A DNA stretch of 64,000 nt from Autumnicola tepida (GTDB lineage: Bacteria; Bacteroidota; Bacteroidia; Flavobacteriales; Flavobacteriaceae), in the NCBI RefSeq assembly GCF_031846485.1, contig NZ_JAVRHQ010000018.1, forward strand, positions 24,400 to 88,399. The letters are read 5' to 3'. The position numbers and the translations under genes are program-made. Every line of letters begins with the position of its first letter. Positions within the stretch are counted from its first letter, which is position 1. Under the pieces are notes generated by a model, which searched no databases, had not been told where the DNA came from, and saw only the letters and a program-made list of their open reading frames with translations. Positions 1 through 8,800 of this stretch are shown in pieces.

Positions 1-1024
1 TATGGTGGGCCAGTTGCTGACTCATATTCCAGTAAAGATACTTGAAATTTGATTTTGAAATGGTAGTTTCTTCGCTGCCTTCCGGTTCCAAAGCAACTTC
101 AAGGTTGATGTCAAAACTTTTCTTTCCTTTATATTGAAGATATGGCAATAGTTCTTTTTCAGGTTTCGGGCTTTCAGTCCTAAATGGTTCCAGCGCATCC
201 ATAGTTACAATCCATGGGGAAATAGAGGAGGCAAAGTTCTTTGCCAGGAACGGGCCAAGGGGCACATATTCCCACTTCTGAATATCACGTGCGCTCCAGT
301 CATTAAAAACAACCATTCCAAAAATATAATCTTCAGCTTCATCTACCGGGATGGGTTCTCCTAAGGGATTTGCATCTGTGGTGATAAAAGCCATTTCCAG
401 TTCAAAATCTACTCTTTGTGAGGGGCCGAAAACCGGCTTATCTGCATCGGCTGGCATTGTTTGACCTTTCGGACGGTGAACAGGGATCTCACTGGGAATA
501 ATAGAAGAACTCCTCCCATGATAGCCAACAGGAATATGAAGCCAGTTTGGTAAAAGGGCATTTTCGGGATCACGAAACATTGTTCCCACGTTGGTAGCAT
601 GTTCTTTGCTGGAGTAAAAATCGGTATAATCCCCCACCTGAACAGGCATCTGCATTTCTATTTCATCTAAAGTAAAGAGTACCGTGGAGCGGTGGTCTTT
701 ATTTTCTTTTAATTCTGAATTTTTTTCATCAAAAATATCCGCAATACGATTTCTAACCAATCTCCAGGTTTTTTTACCATCAGAGATAAAATCGTTTAGC
801 GTGTCCTGTAAAAATATATCATCGGTAAGGGGAATACCCTCAAAATATCCTAATTGGTGCAGCGCGCCCAGGTCTATGGCGTAATCTCCTATTCTGGTCC
901 CGATAGTAATAATATCATCCCTTGTAAGGAAAACGCCAAAAGGGATATTCTGTATAGGAAAATCGGTGTCCTCAGGAATATCAAGCCAGGTTTTTCGCCC
1001 CGGATCGTTAGCGGTAATTGACAT
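1..1024 (-). CDS. fahA: Fumarylacetoacetase (partial, 3' end outside window)
   Basis: Last step of tyrosine/homogentisate breakdown: splits fumarylacetoacetate into fumarate and acetoacetate in the cytoplasm. Reading the minus strand from the ATG at 1024 gives an uninterrupted frame to the window edge (about 341 codons of a family usually near 420-430). The N-terminal FAH domain begins MSITANDPGRKTWLDI; the catalytic domain shows YTDFYSSKEHATNVG, the glycine/arginine-rich VGYHGRSS motif, then VDFELEMAF with the metal-binding acidic residues and FNDWSARDIQKWE. All of these are conserved family motifs. It is divergent from glyA with 109 bp between the two starts, so it has its own promoter there. 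The C-terminal fifth is beyond the window. Confidence 0.95.
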   Translation of the reverse strand, partial: MSITANDPGRKTWLDIPEDTDFPIQNIPFGVFLTRDDIITIGTRIGDYAIDLGALHQLGYFEGIPLTDDIFLQDTLNDFISDGKKTWRLVRNRIADIFDEKNSELKENKDHRSTVLFTLDEIEMQMPVQVGDYTDFYSSKEHATNVGTMFRDPENALLPNWLHIPVGYHGRSSSIIPSEIPVHRPKGQTMPADADKPVFGPSQRVDFELEMAFITTDANPLGEPIPVDEAEDYIFGMVVFNDWSARDIQKWEYVPLGPFLAKNFASSISPWIVTMDALEPFRTESPKPEKELLPYLQYKGKKSFDINLEVALEPEGSEETTISKSNFKYLYWNMSQQLAHH

Positions 1025-1099
1025 ATATTTTTTGGTTTTTTGTTAAAATCTAAGGTATTCAAATATATTATTTTCCACTAATTAACCGAATGTATTTGT

Positions 1100-1107
1100 T
1101 ATTTTTG
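1100..1107 (+). promoter_or_regulatory. Predicted -7 element of glyA
   Basis: TATTTTTG fits the Bacteroidota -7 consensus TAnnTTTG and lies 26 bp before the glyA start in the divergent fahA-glyA interval. I see no clear TTG -33 box at the expected 19-21 nt spacing, so this is tentative. Confidence 0.4.
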
Positions 1108-1133
1108 ATGAATATTTAACGTAAAAAATAGAA

Positions 1134-2408
1134 ATGCAACGAGACACAGAACTTTTTAATCTAGTACAACAGGAAAAAGAACGTCAATTAAATGGTTTAG
1201 AGCTTATTGCCAGTGAAAATTTTGTTAGTGAGCAGGTGCTGGAAGCGGCAGGATCTGTACTTACCAATAAATATGCAGAAGGTTATCCCGGCAAAAGATA
1301 TTATGGCGGGTGTGAAGTGGTAGATAAAGTAGAGCAGCTTGCCATAGACCGCCTAAAGGAACTTTTTAATGCCGAATATGCCAATGTGCAGCCACATTCC
1401 GGCTCCCAGGCCAATACCGCGGTATTTGCAACCTGCATGAAGCCCGGCGATAAATTTCTTGGTTTTGACCTTTCGCATGGCGGGCATTTAACCCATGGTT
1501 CTCCTGTAAATTTCTCCGGAAGGCTTTACAATCCGGTTTTTTATGGAGTAGATAAAGAGACTGGTCTTATTGACTACGATAAAGTTTCTGAAATTGCTGA
1601 AAAAGAAAAGCCTAAAATGATTATTGCAGGTGCTTCGGCATATTCCAGGGAAATAAATTATAAGAGGTTCCGTGAAATAGCCGATAGTGTTGGTGCCATT
1701 TTGTTTGCCGATATTGCGCATCCTGCCGGCCTAATTGCCAAAGGACTTCTAAGCGATCCAATCCCGCATTGCCACATTGTGACTTCCACCACTCATAAAA
1801 CCCTTCGCGGGCCCAGGGGCGGTATTATATTAATGGGTGAAGATTTCGATAATCCTTTTGGGGAAAAGCTGAAGAATGGAAAGCTCAAGAAAATGTCGGC
1901 AATGCTTAACAGCGGTATATTCCCGGGAAACCAGGGCGGGCCATTAGAACATATTATTGCTGCAAAAGCCGTGGCTTTTGGAGAGGCGCTTACCGATGAA
2001 TTTCTTCATTACGCAGTAAGGGTGAAGAAAAATGCTGCGAAATTAGCCGAAGCTTTTGTTGCCAAAGATTACCAGGTAATTTCCGGCGGAACAGATAACC
2101 ACATGATGCTGATAGACCTTCGTAACAAAAATGTGAGCGGGAAGGAAGCTGAAGAAGCCCTGGTAAAAGCAGATATTACGGTAAATAAAAATATGGTGCC
2201 TTTTGATGATAAGTCGCCGTTCGTAACTTCCGGAATCAGGATTGGTACCGCAGCGGTTACCACCCGCGGATTGACCGAAGAAGATATGCCTAAGATTGTA
2301 GAACTTATCGATAAAGTTATTTCTAATATAGACGATGCGGCAGAATTAGGTAAAGTAAAAACAGAAGTGAATTCTTTAATGCACGGAAGGCCACTTTTTA
2401 AAGCTTAA
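1134..2408 (+). CDS. glyA: Serine hydroxymethyltransferase
   Basis: PLP enzyme interconverting serine plus tetrahydrofolate with glycine plus methylene-tetrahydrofolate, the main source of one-carbon units. 424 residues, full family length. Diagnostic motifs: ELIASENF near residue 24, NKYAEGYPGKRYYGG near 45, and the PLP-lysine motif TSTTHKTLRGPRGG near 220, followed by NQGGPLEH. The ATG start matches the family N-terminus. It is a single-gene unit bounded by a divergent promoter and a strong terminator. The other dedicated serine gene of the window, the serB/serA-type fusion, is 9 kb away and not in the same operon. Confidence 0.98.
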   Translation: MQRDTELFNLVQQEKERQLNGLELIASENFVSEQVLEAAGSVLTNKYAEGYPGKRYYGGCEVVDKVEQLAIDRLKELFNAEYANVQPHSGSQANTAVFATCMKPGDKFLGFDLSHGGHLTHGSPVNFSGRLYNPVFYGVDKETGLIDYDKVSEIAEKEKPKMIIAGASAYSREINYKRFREIADSVGAILFADIAHPAGLIAKGLLSDPIPHCHIVTSTTHKTLRGPRGGIILMGEDFDNPFGEKLKNGKLKKMSAMLNSGIFPGNQGGPLEHIIAAKAVAFGEALTDEFLHYAVRVKKNAAKLAEAFVAKDYQVISGGTDNHMMLIDLRNKNVSGKEAEEALVKADITVNKNMVPFDDKSPFVTSGIRIGTAAVTTRGLTEEDMPKIVELIDKVISNIDDAAELGKVKTEVNSLMHGRPLFKA

Positions 2409-2437
2409 GTTTTCAGTTTTAAGCCTCATTTTAATAT

Positions 2438-2472
2438 AAAAGCCACGATTCAAACTTCGTGGCTTTTTATTT
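2438..2472. terminator. Bidirectional Rho-independent terminator
   Basis: Stem AAAAGCCACGA / TCGTGGCTTTT with an 8-nt loop, followed by a T-rich run. It lies between the convergent glyA and thioesterase genes and is A-rich on the left side, so it can serve both strands. Confidence 0.85.
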
Positions 2473-2511
2473 TTTGGAATTCTTTTTTCTGAAGCAAATT
2501 TATTTTAAGGT

Positions 2512-2916
2512 TCACCTAAGAAAAACCTGTTTTAGTTCTTCAGAAATTTTGGAAATTTTCTTTGTGTCCTTGTTCATAAGACACCAGGTGGTTTTAGCTT
2601 CTACAAGAACTTTTCCTGTGTTGGCATTTTTGATGTTGACGTGCCTTACAGAAGTAACATGAGTGGTTTCCCCAACATAGGTTTCCAGGATTAATTCTTC
2701 ATCTAAAAAAGCCTGCTGCTTATATTTTATCACGTGTTCCACAACCACCCAAAAAAAGTCTTCCTGCTGTTTTAGAGTAGATTTATGAAGCCAGTGCGCC
2801 TTAGCCACATCCTGCACCCACTGCACATATTGTACATTATTAACGTGCTGCTGCTCGTCCAGGTGCTCAGGCTTTACTCTTATTTTCTGTTCAAAAATGT
2901 CCTGGGTGGCTGCCAT
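2512..2916 (-). CDS. Acyl-CoA thioesterase, 4HBT/hotdog family
   Basis: 134-residue single hotdog-fold protein of the YbgC/FadM type. The N-terminus shows the RVKPEHLDEQQHVNNVQYVQWVQDV pattern in which Asp/Glu-x-x-x-His-x-N-N is the catalytic loop (residues about 18-28); FVV-like strands and AKTTWCLMNKDTKKI follow as in family members. It presumably hydrolyses a short or medium acyl-CoA; the substrate cannot be read from sequence. Its ATG overlaps the stop codon of the upstream cyclotransferase by one base (TAATG), so the two are translationally coupled and co-transcribed. Ends at the bidirectional terminator near 2455. Confidence 0.85.
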   Translation of the reverse strand: MAATQDIFEQKIRVKPEHLDEQQHVNNVQYVQWVQDVAKAHWLHKSTLKQQEDFFWVVVEHVIKYKQQAFLDEELILETYVGETTHVTSVRHVNIKNANTGKVLVEAKTTWCLMNKDTKKISKISEELKQVFLR

Positions 2917-3971
2917 TATTTTTCTACAATTTCAACTTCAAAAATTTTGTCCCAGTTTTTCCCGGTCACGTACAGCCTATCCGTATTTGGATTATAAGCG
3001 ATACCGTTTAGAACATCCAGTTTTGCATGCTGGGTAACCTTTTCCCGAAGGCCGCGAAAATCTATGACTCCTTCAATAATTCCACTTTCCGGATTAATAA
3101 TGGCAACTCCATCCTTTTGATAGGTATTTGCGTAAATTTTGCCATTTACCCATTCCAGTTCATTTAATTTTGAAGAAAGACCAAGATGATGGGCAGGCTG
3201 AATGTAAGTTTCTTCGGCTAAAGTCTCCGGATTCAGAATCCAGATTTTCTCGGTACCGTCACTTTTATATAATTTCTCGCCATCATTGCAAAGGCCCCAG
3301 CCTTCTTCACTCTGGTTATAAGCAAAGGTGCCGGTTTTCTCAAAATCGTCCAGGTTGTAAACCAATCCTTCACCTTCCCGCCAGGTAAGCTGGTATATTT
3401 TGTTGTTTAAAATAGTAAGGCCTTCCCCAAAATATTGATCGTCCAGGGAGATTTTGTTCAGCACTTCTCCTGTCTCAAGATTCACTTTTCTTAAGCTGGA
3501 ACTTCCATATTGGCCGGTACTTTCATATAAGGTGTCGTTATGGAATTCCAGGCCCTGGGTATAGGCATCCTGATCATGCGGATAAGTGTTTATAATATTA
3601 TAGGTATAAGAAACCGGGGCTTTATTGCTTAATACTTTAATGGTTTTAGTGATTTCCTGTTTTTCACCTTCAGCGTAAATATCTGCTTCAATTTGCTGGT
3701 TTCCCACCTTATAATCCTGAAGTTTGAAACGAGCACTCCTTCCATTGTTTTCCGCGGAAAGACGCTCGCCTTCAAAAAAGAAGGATACGGAATCAATTTC
3801 TTTGTTTTTGGAGTTTTTTAAAGAGACCTGTACCTCTTCTCCCAGTTTATATTCGGCTGTTTTTTCAGAAGTAACCAGGGAAAAACCTGAAGATTTTTTG
3901 TCGGAATTACTTCCGCAGGAAAAAGCTAAAAAAGATAAGGTAAAGAGTGCCAGTATTTTAATGTTTTTCAT
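2916..3971 (-). CDS. Glutaminyl-peptide cyclotransferase lipoprotein
   Basis: Plant/bacterial-type glutamine cyclotransferase (beta-propeller family), which turns N-terminal glutamine of exported peptides into pyroglutamate. 351 residues. A lipoprotein signal peptide ends at LAFSC (Cys19), so the mature protein is anchored to a membrane, probably periplasmic. Residues about 30-110 form a small Ig-like beta domain; the propeller starts at YTYNIINTYPHDQDAYTQGL near 121, the family hallmark, with further matches at GEGLTILNNKIYQLTW, GWGLCNDGEKLYKSDGT and LNELEWVNGKIYAN. First gene of a two-gene unit with the thioesterase. The functional link between the two is unclear. Confidence 0.9.
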   Translation of the reverse strand: MKNIKILALFTLSFLAFSCGSNSDKKSSGFSLVTSEKTAEYKLGEEVQVSLKNSKNKEIDSVSFFFEGERLSAENNGRSARFKLQDYKVGNQQIEADIYAEGEKQEITKTIKVLSNKAPVSYTYNIINTYPHDQDAYTQGLEFHNDTLYESTGQYGSSSLRKVNLETGEVLNKISLDDQYFGEGLTILNNKIYQLTWREGEGLVYNLDDFEKTGTFAYNQSEEGWGLCNDGEKLYKSDGTEKIWILNPETLAEETYIQPAHHLGLSSKLNELEWVNGKIYANTYQKDGVAIINPESGIIEGVIDFRGLREKVTQHAKLDVLNGIAYNPNTDRLYVTGKNWDKIFEVEIVEK

Positions 3972-4025
3972 TTTTAAAAGCTGTAAAATAATGGCCTAAA
4001 TTAACCATTTCTCATGAAAAAACGC

Positions 4026-4055
4026 TTGTGAGAAATCTTAAAGGTTGTATATTTG
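4026..4055 (+). promoter_or_regulatory. Promoter of the SRP RNA
   Basis: TTG at 4026-4028, a 19-nt spacer, then TATATTTG at 4048-4055, an exact match to the Bacteroidota TAnnTTTG -7 box. The RNA begins about 5 nt downstream, where transcription should start. Confidence 0.8.
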
Positions 4056-4059
4056 CACC

Positions 4060-4154
4060 GGCAAGTCCCACACAACCAGCTCCTGCTGAATCCCCCAGGG
4101 CGGGAACGCAGCAAGGGTAGGCGGTCGTAGCGGTGTGATGTGGGTCGCTTGCCA
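4060..4154 (+). ncRNA. ffs: Signal recognition particle RNA (4.5S type)
   Basis: A roughly 95-nt RNA that binds Ffh and targets membrane and secreted proteins to the translocon. The ends pair (GGCAAG at 4060 with CTTGCC at 4148), the next segment CCCACAC pairs with GTGTG/GTGGG, and the apical domain contains GGGAACGCAGCAAGGGTAG, the conserved asymmetric-loop/symmetric-loop region of bacterial SRP RNA. A run of six T follows the closing stem as terminator. The preceding promoter matches consensus exactly. This is the short form lacking an Alu domain, as expected for Bacteroidota. Confidence 0.93.
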
Positions 4155-4199
4155 TTTTTTGTTTCCGCTATTCTCAATATTTATCGCATCTTTGTGCTT

Positions 4200-5021
4200 A
4201 TGAAAACAGATGCTCTTCCTAAAAAAGTAGTGCTAATTACCGGCGGATCTTCAGGAATTGGAAAATCTATAGCCGAATATCTTCAGAAAAGGAATTTTAT
4301 TGTCTACGGGACCAGTCGTAATCCGGAGAAAATTACCGGAAGTTCTGTGCCTTTGGTAGCATTGGATGTTACTAAAAAAGAAAGTATTGCCAATGCGGTT
4401 GAGGAAGTGCTGCAAAAAGAAGGAAAAATTGATATTCTTATAAATAATGCGGGGGTAGGGATTACAGGCCCTCTTGAGGAAACTCCAGAAGAAGAAATCC
4501 AAAAAGCCTTTGATACCAACTATTTTGGTCCTTTAAATATCATAAAAGCCGTGTTGCCTCATATGAGAAAAAATAAAGGCGGCCTTATTATTAATATTAC
4601 TTCTATTGCGGGATACATGGGATTGCCTTACCGGGGAATTTACTCTGCTACCAAAGGGGCACTGGAAATTACTACCGAAGCTTTCCGTATGGAGCTGAAA
4701 GACTTCAATATAAAAATGACCAATATCGCACCCGGGGATTTTGCCACCAACATCGCGGCGGGAAGATACCATGTGCCGGTGCGGGAGGAAAGCCCATATA
4801 AAGAGCCTTACGAAAATACTTTAAAGCTGATGAACCAACACGTAGATGCTGGCAAAGATCCTGAATTGATGGCGGAAGCGGTTTATAAAGTAATTTGCGA
4901 AAAGGATCCCAAAGGACATTATAAAGTAGGGGAGCAGCTTCAGAAAATCTCGGTTGGATTGAAAAGAATCCTTCCAGATAAAGTTTATGAGAAGATGCTT
5001 TTAAAATTTTATAAATTGTAA
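4200..5021 (+). CDS. Short-chain dehydrogenase/reductase
   Basis: Classical SDR, NAD(P)-dependent, cytoplasmic; substrate unknown. 273 residues from the ATG at 4200. The Rossmann motif TGGSSGIGKSIAE is near residue 14, NNAGVGITGP near 84, the catalytic Ser in ITSIAGYMG near 138 and YSATKGA (Tyr-x3-Lys) near 152. An upstream in-frame GTG at 4140 would extend the protein into the SRP RNA gene and add a non-homologous tail, so I reject it. The gene follows the SRP RNA closely and may be fed by read-through from its strong promoter. Resembles the long SDRs often annotated as retinol- or sterol-dehydrogenase-like. Confidence 0.9.
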   Translation: MKTDALPKKVVLITGGSSGIGKSIAEYLQKRNFIVYGTSRNPEKITGSSVPLVALDVTKKESIANAVEEVLQKEGKIDILINNAGVGITGPLEETPEEEIQKAFDTNYFGPLNIIKAVLPHMRKNKGGLIINITSIAGYMGLPYRGIYSATKGALEITTEAFRMELKDFNIKMTNIAPGDFATNIAAGRYHVPVREESPYKEPYENTLKLMNQHVDAGKDPELMAEAVYKVICEKDPKGHYKVGEQLQKISVGLKRILPDKVYEKMLLKFYKL

Positions 5022-5099
5022 ATTTGTGGAATTCAACTTTTTCAATCTTTTGGAAAATAACGGATTAAAACTTAAACCAATTTAAAACTAAAAAACAAA

Positions 5100-5756
5100 A
5101 TGAAATTTTTTATTGATACTGCAAACCTTGATCAGATTAGGGAAGCTGAGGAATTAGGTGTTCTGGATGGGGTAACCACTAATCCTTCGCTAATGGCGAA
5201 AGAGGGAATTACCGGGAAAGAAAACATACTTAATCATTATAAAAAAATCTGTGAAATTGCCACCGGAGATGTGAGTGCGGAAGTGATCGCAACAGATTTT
5301 GACGAGATTGTAAAAGAAGGGGAAGAGCTTGCAGCCCTTCATGAAAGGATTATCGTTAAGGTGCCTATGATTAAAGAAGGGGTGAAGGCGATAAAATATT
5401 TTAGCGACAAAGGAATTAAAACCAATTGTACGCTTGTATTTTCTGCAGGCCAGGCATTGCTTGCCGCTAAAGCAGGGGCCACTTATGTATCTCCATTCAT
5501 AGGGCGCCTGGATGATATCTCAACAGATGGGCTAAACCTGATTGGAGAGATAAGGCTTATATACGACAACTATGGGTTTGATACTGAAATACTTGCGGCT
5601 TCCATCAGGCATACCATGCATGTTATTGATTGTGCTAAAATTGGAGCAGATGTAATGACGGGGCCACTTTCGGCTATTGAAGGCCTGCTGAAACATCCCT
5701 TAACAGATATTGGGCTGGAGAAATTTCTTGCCGATCATAAAAAAGGAAATCAATAA
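5100..5756 (+). CDS. fsa: Small transaldolase / fructose-6-phosphate aldolase family
   Basis: Class I Schiff-base aldolase of the TalC/FSA type, transferring a dihydroxyacetone unit in the non-oxidative pentose phosphate pathway or cleaving fructose-6-phosphate. 218 residues, the usual length of this short subfamily. Key features: FIDTANLDQIRE at the start, GVTTNPSLMAKEG near residue 24, Schiff-base Lys87 in IIVKVP, TLVFSAGQALLAAKAG near 112 and SPFIGRLDD near 131. In Bacteroidota this subfamily usually acts as the transaldolase; sequence alone does not separate the two activities. Followed at once by a terminator. Confidence 0.92.
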   Translation: MKFFIDTANLDQIREAEELGVLDGVTTNPSLMAKEGITGKENILNHYKKICEIATGDVSAEVIATDFDEIVKEGEELAALHERIIVKVPMIKEGVKAIKYFSDKGIKTNCTLVFSAGQALLAAKAGATYVSPFIGRLDDISTDGLNLIGEIRLIYDNYGFDTEILAASIRHTMHVIDCAKIGADVMTGPLSAIEGLLKHPLTDIGLEKFLADHKKGNQ

Positions 5757-5776
5757 TTTTTTCCACAGAATTAATA

Positions 5777-5804
5777 AAAGGCTGTCTCAAAAAGGCAGCC
5801 TTTC
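5777..5804. terminator. Bidirectional terminator between fsa and the PAS sensor gene
   Basis: AAAGGCTG / CAGCCTTT stem around an 11-nt loop, T-rich on the right and A-rich on the left; it lies between two convergent genes. Confidence 0.75.
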
Positions 5805-5877
5805 TTGTTCCTGTAGTTTAAGATAATCCTATAAGCCATTTCTTATAATTCCGTAATTTTCTTCTTTTGAAAGTTGA

Positions 5878-8800
5878 TCAGCAAAGTTTTTCGGTTTTTG
5901 AAATTACCCCTTTTATAACTTCATCCAGCTCATTTGCAGATATAAAAAGATAGTCCAAAAACTCCTTTTGTTCTTTTTCAGTATTTATTTCAGGCAATAA
6001 ATCTATAAGGCTTAAAATTCGGGAAAGAGGTGCCCGCACTTCATGGGATTGCATCCAGGTAATTTCTTTAAGGAGTTTATTTTGTTGCTGGATTTCCTGT
6101 ATCATCAATTTTGAACGGGTCACGTCTCTGGCGGCACCTACCACCCGGATAGCTTTTTTATTCTTGTCCCTCACTATAAATGCCTTATCTGAAACGTAAG
6201 CGATTTCCCCATCGGCCTTATAGAAGCGGTAATGCATTTTCCACTTCTTCCTGTGTTTACTTTCTAAAGTTTTGGTAAGGGAGTTTATGACTGCAGCCCG
6301 GTCTTCGGGATGTACATTTTTAAACCAAAAATCCTGCAGCGAAGTTGCAGCAGAACTTTTATAGCCAAAGATCTTCCGGTAACTTTTGCTTCGTATCACT
6401 TTGTCTGTAGAAAGGTCCCAGTCCCAAATCATTTCATCAGTAGCTTTCATGGCTATTTTATAGCGTTCATTGCTTACTTTTACCTGTAGGTCTTTTTCTT
6501 TATTTTCCGTGATATCCTGGATTACGCCATCCAGCCTAAGCGGATCGCCGTTATTGTTGGTTACCAGTTTTATACGTTGAAAAACCCATTTTATTTTTCC
6601 TGTTGGCGTAACAATGCGATGTTCAAAATCTTTAAATTGATTCTTTGGTAAATGGGCATCCAAAAGGTACCGGTCCTCGGGATGAAAGGCTTTCCTCACA
6701 TTTTCCATGTTAGGTATAAAATCCTTTGGAGAGCGTTCAAAAAGTTTAAAAGTGGTTTTAGACCATTCAGAAATATCCTCATCTACCCGGCGTGACCAAT
6801 AGCCTAACTTTGCTATACTTTGTGCGTACTCCAGTTTTTCGGTGCTTTCCTGTAACTGTAATGCTGCATGCTTGGAGGCAGTTATATCTTTTCCTACGGC
6901 ATAAATAAGGTTTTCATCATGTAATGCAGCAGTGGTCCAGGATATCCATACTACCTTTCCATCTTTGCCAAGATACCTTGCTTCAAAATTGAGATCTGTA
7001 GTTTTCTCCTTAAAAGCTACAATTTTGTTTCTCACCTTTTCATAATCTTCCGGATGGATAAATTTTGTTATAGATTGTTGCATGACCTCTTCGGCAGTAT
7101 ATCCCAAAACATCATAAACGGCAGGATTAATTCGAAGAATTTGTCCGTCTAAGCCACCAATGCAAAGAATTTCCCTGGAAAGTTTAAAAAAGTTCACAAG
7201 TTCTTCTTCTTTTTTCTTGTGTAAAATGGTTAAGGCAATTTCTTCGTTAATAGCCTGAAGTACCTCTGAGCGCCTTTTGTCGCAGGTGTTTTTTGAAGTG
7301 GAAAAAAAACAAATAATGCCCACACATTTACCTGAAGAAAAAAGAGGTACCCCACAGGCGGAAGTGAAGCCCGGGTTTTTTACTGGTAAGGATTCCAGTT
7401 CTTCTTTGTTCCAGAAAAGTAATTTATCTTTAACTTCTTTTCCATAAATGCCTTCGCTTACCTGAAAGCTTTGGCTGTTTCCGGACTTCTCAATAAATTT
7501 TTTTCCTAATTCTGTAGTAGCGATGCGGGCCGAATGATGAATTTCATCACTGGCAGTAAGCCAGAGTTCTCCACAATCTGCTTCAGTATAGCTGCACAGG
7601 CGCAGCAGCATTTTAGGGAAGCTTTCCCCATTATGTGCAGAGCCTTGTAAATCAGATTTTATACCGGTCAAAAGTAGACTTTGTTCCTGCCTGTTTTCTT
7701 CTTCGGTTAAATCCTGTAAAGCTCCAACTAATCGAATGGCTCTGTTGTTTTTGTCCCTTATAATAAATGCCCGGTTGGATACTATAGAAATAGATCCATC
7801 GGCTCTCAGGTATCTGTATTTTTCTTTCCAAACCTGGCAATCCGGATCTTTTACTGCGGTTTTTAAGGAGTTAATTACGTTAGATACATCTTTAGGATAA
7901 ATTTTGGTGTAATTTTCGGCATTATAAAGGTCGTAGTAGTAATTTCTCTTTTCATATCCAAAGATGGTCTCGTACCCTTCTCCCCAATGGATCTCACTGC
8001 TAATAAGGTCCAGGTCCCAAAGCGCATCATTTGTCGCCTTTTTGGCGAACCGGAAACGTTCATTCGCTTTTGCTAATTCCTCTCTTTGCAGGAATTCTTT
8101 AGTAATGTCCCTGGAATTAATTACAATACCATTTATTGCAGGATCATCTTTAAGGTTTGTAGCTACGCATTCCAACCATCTCCAGTTCTTTTTATTATCC
8201 TGAAACCGGAAAGCTTGTGGGCGCACCCGTCTGGAATTTTGCAGCTCAACAAAATTAGCGTACAAACGTTCTTTATCTTCAGGATGAATAAAATCAAAGG
8301 CATTTTTGCCAAGGAATTCTGAAGGGGGAATTCCCAGTATCTTTTCATTGTTCTCGCTGGCAAATAAAAAATTGGCATTTTCATCTATTATTGAAATCAG
8401 ATCAGATCCCTCCTGCACCAGTGCCTGGTAGCGGCGGTTGTTCTTTTCAATTTCCAGGTTTTGCCTTATCTTATCGGTTATATCCAAAATCACGCCGTCA
8501 ATATACAGCAGTTCCCCCTTTGGAGTAAAAACTCCCGCGCCTTGTTCTTCTACCCAAATAATAGTGCCGTCAGCACGTTGCAGGCGGTATTTTATTCTGA
8601 AAAAATTTCTTTGTTTGATTTGATCAAGGGCCTGGTAGGTGAGTTCCAGATCTTCAGGAAGTATAATACTGGAAAAGGTTCTTTTATTATTTTTGATGAA
8701 ATCTGAAGCAGGATATCCCGTGATATCTTTAACCTTTGGGCTCAGGAATTTCATGGTCCAGTGCTCGTCTACTTTGCATCTGTACGCAACGCCCGGCAGG

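Noticed and set aside
4140..4199. In-frame extension of the SDR gene to a GTG at 4140
   Set aside because: It would read through the 3' part of the SRP RNA gene, and the added residues do not belong to an SDR. The ATG at 4200 gives the family start.
5760..5878. Frameshift hiding a HATPase domain after the PAS sensor
   Set aside because: Only about 120 bp separate the stop from fsa on the other strand; a 150-residue ATPase domain cannot fit.
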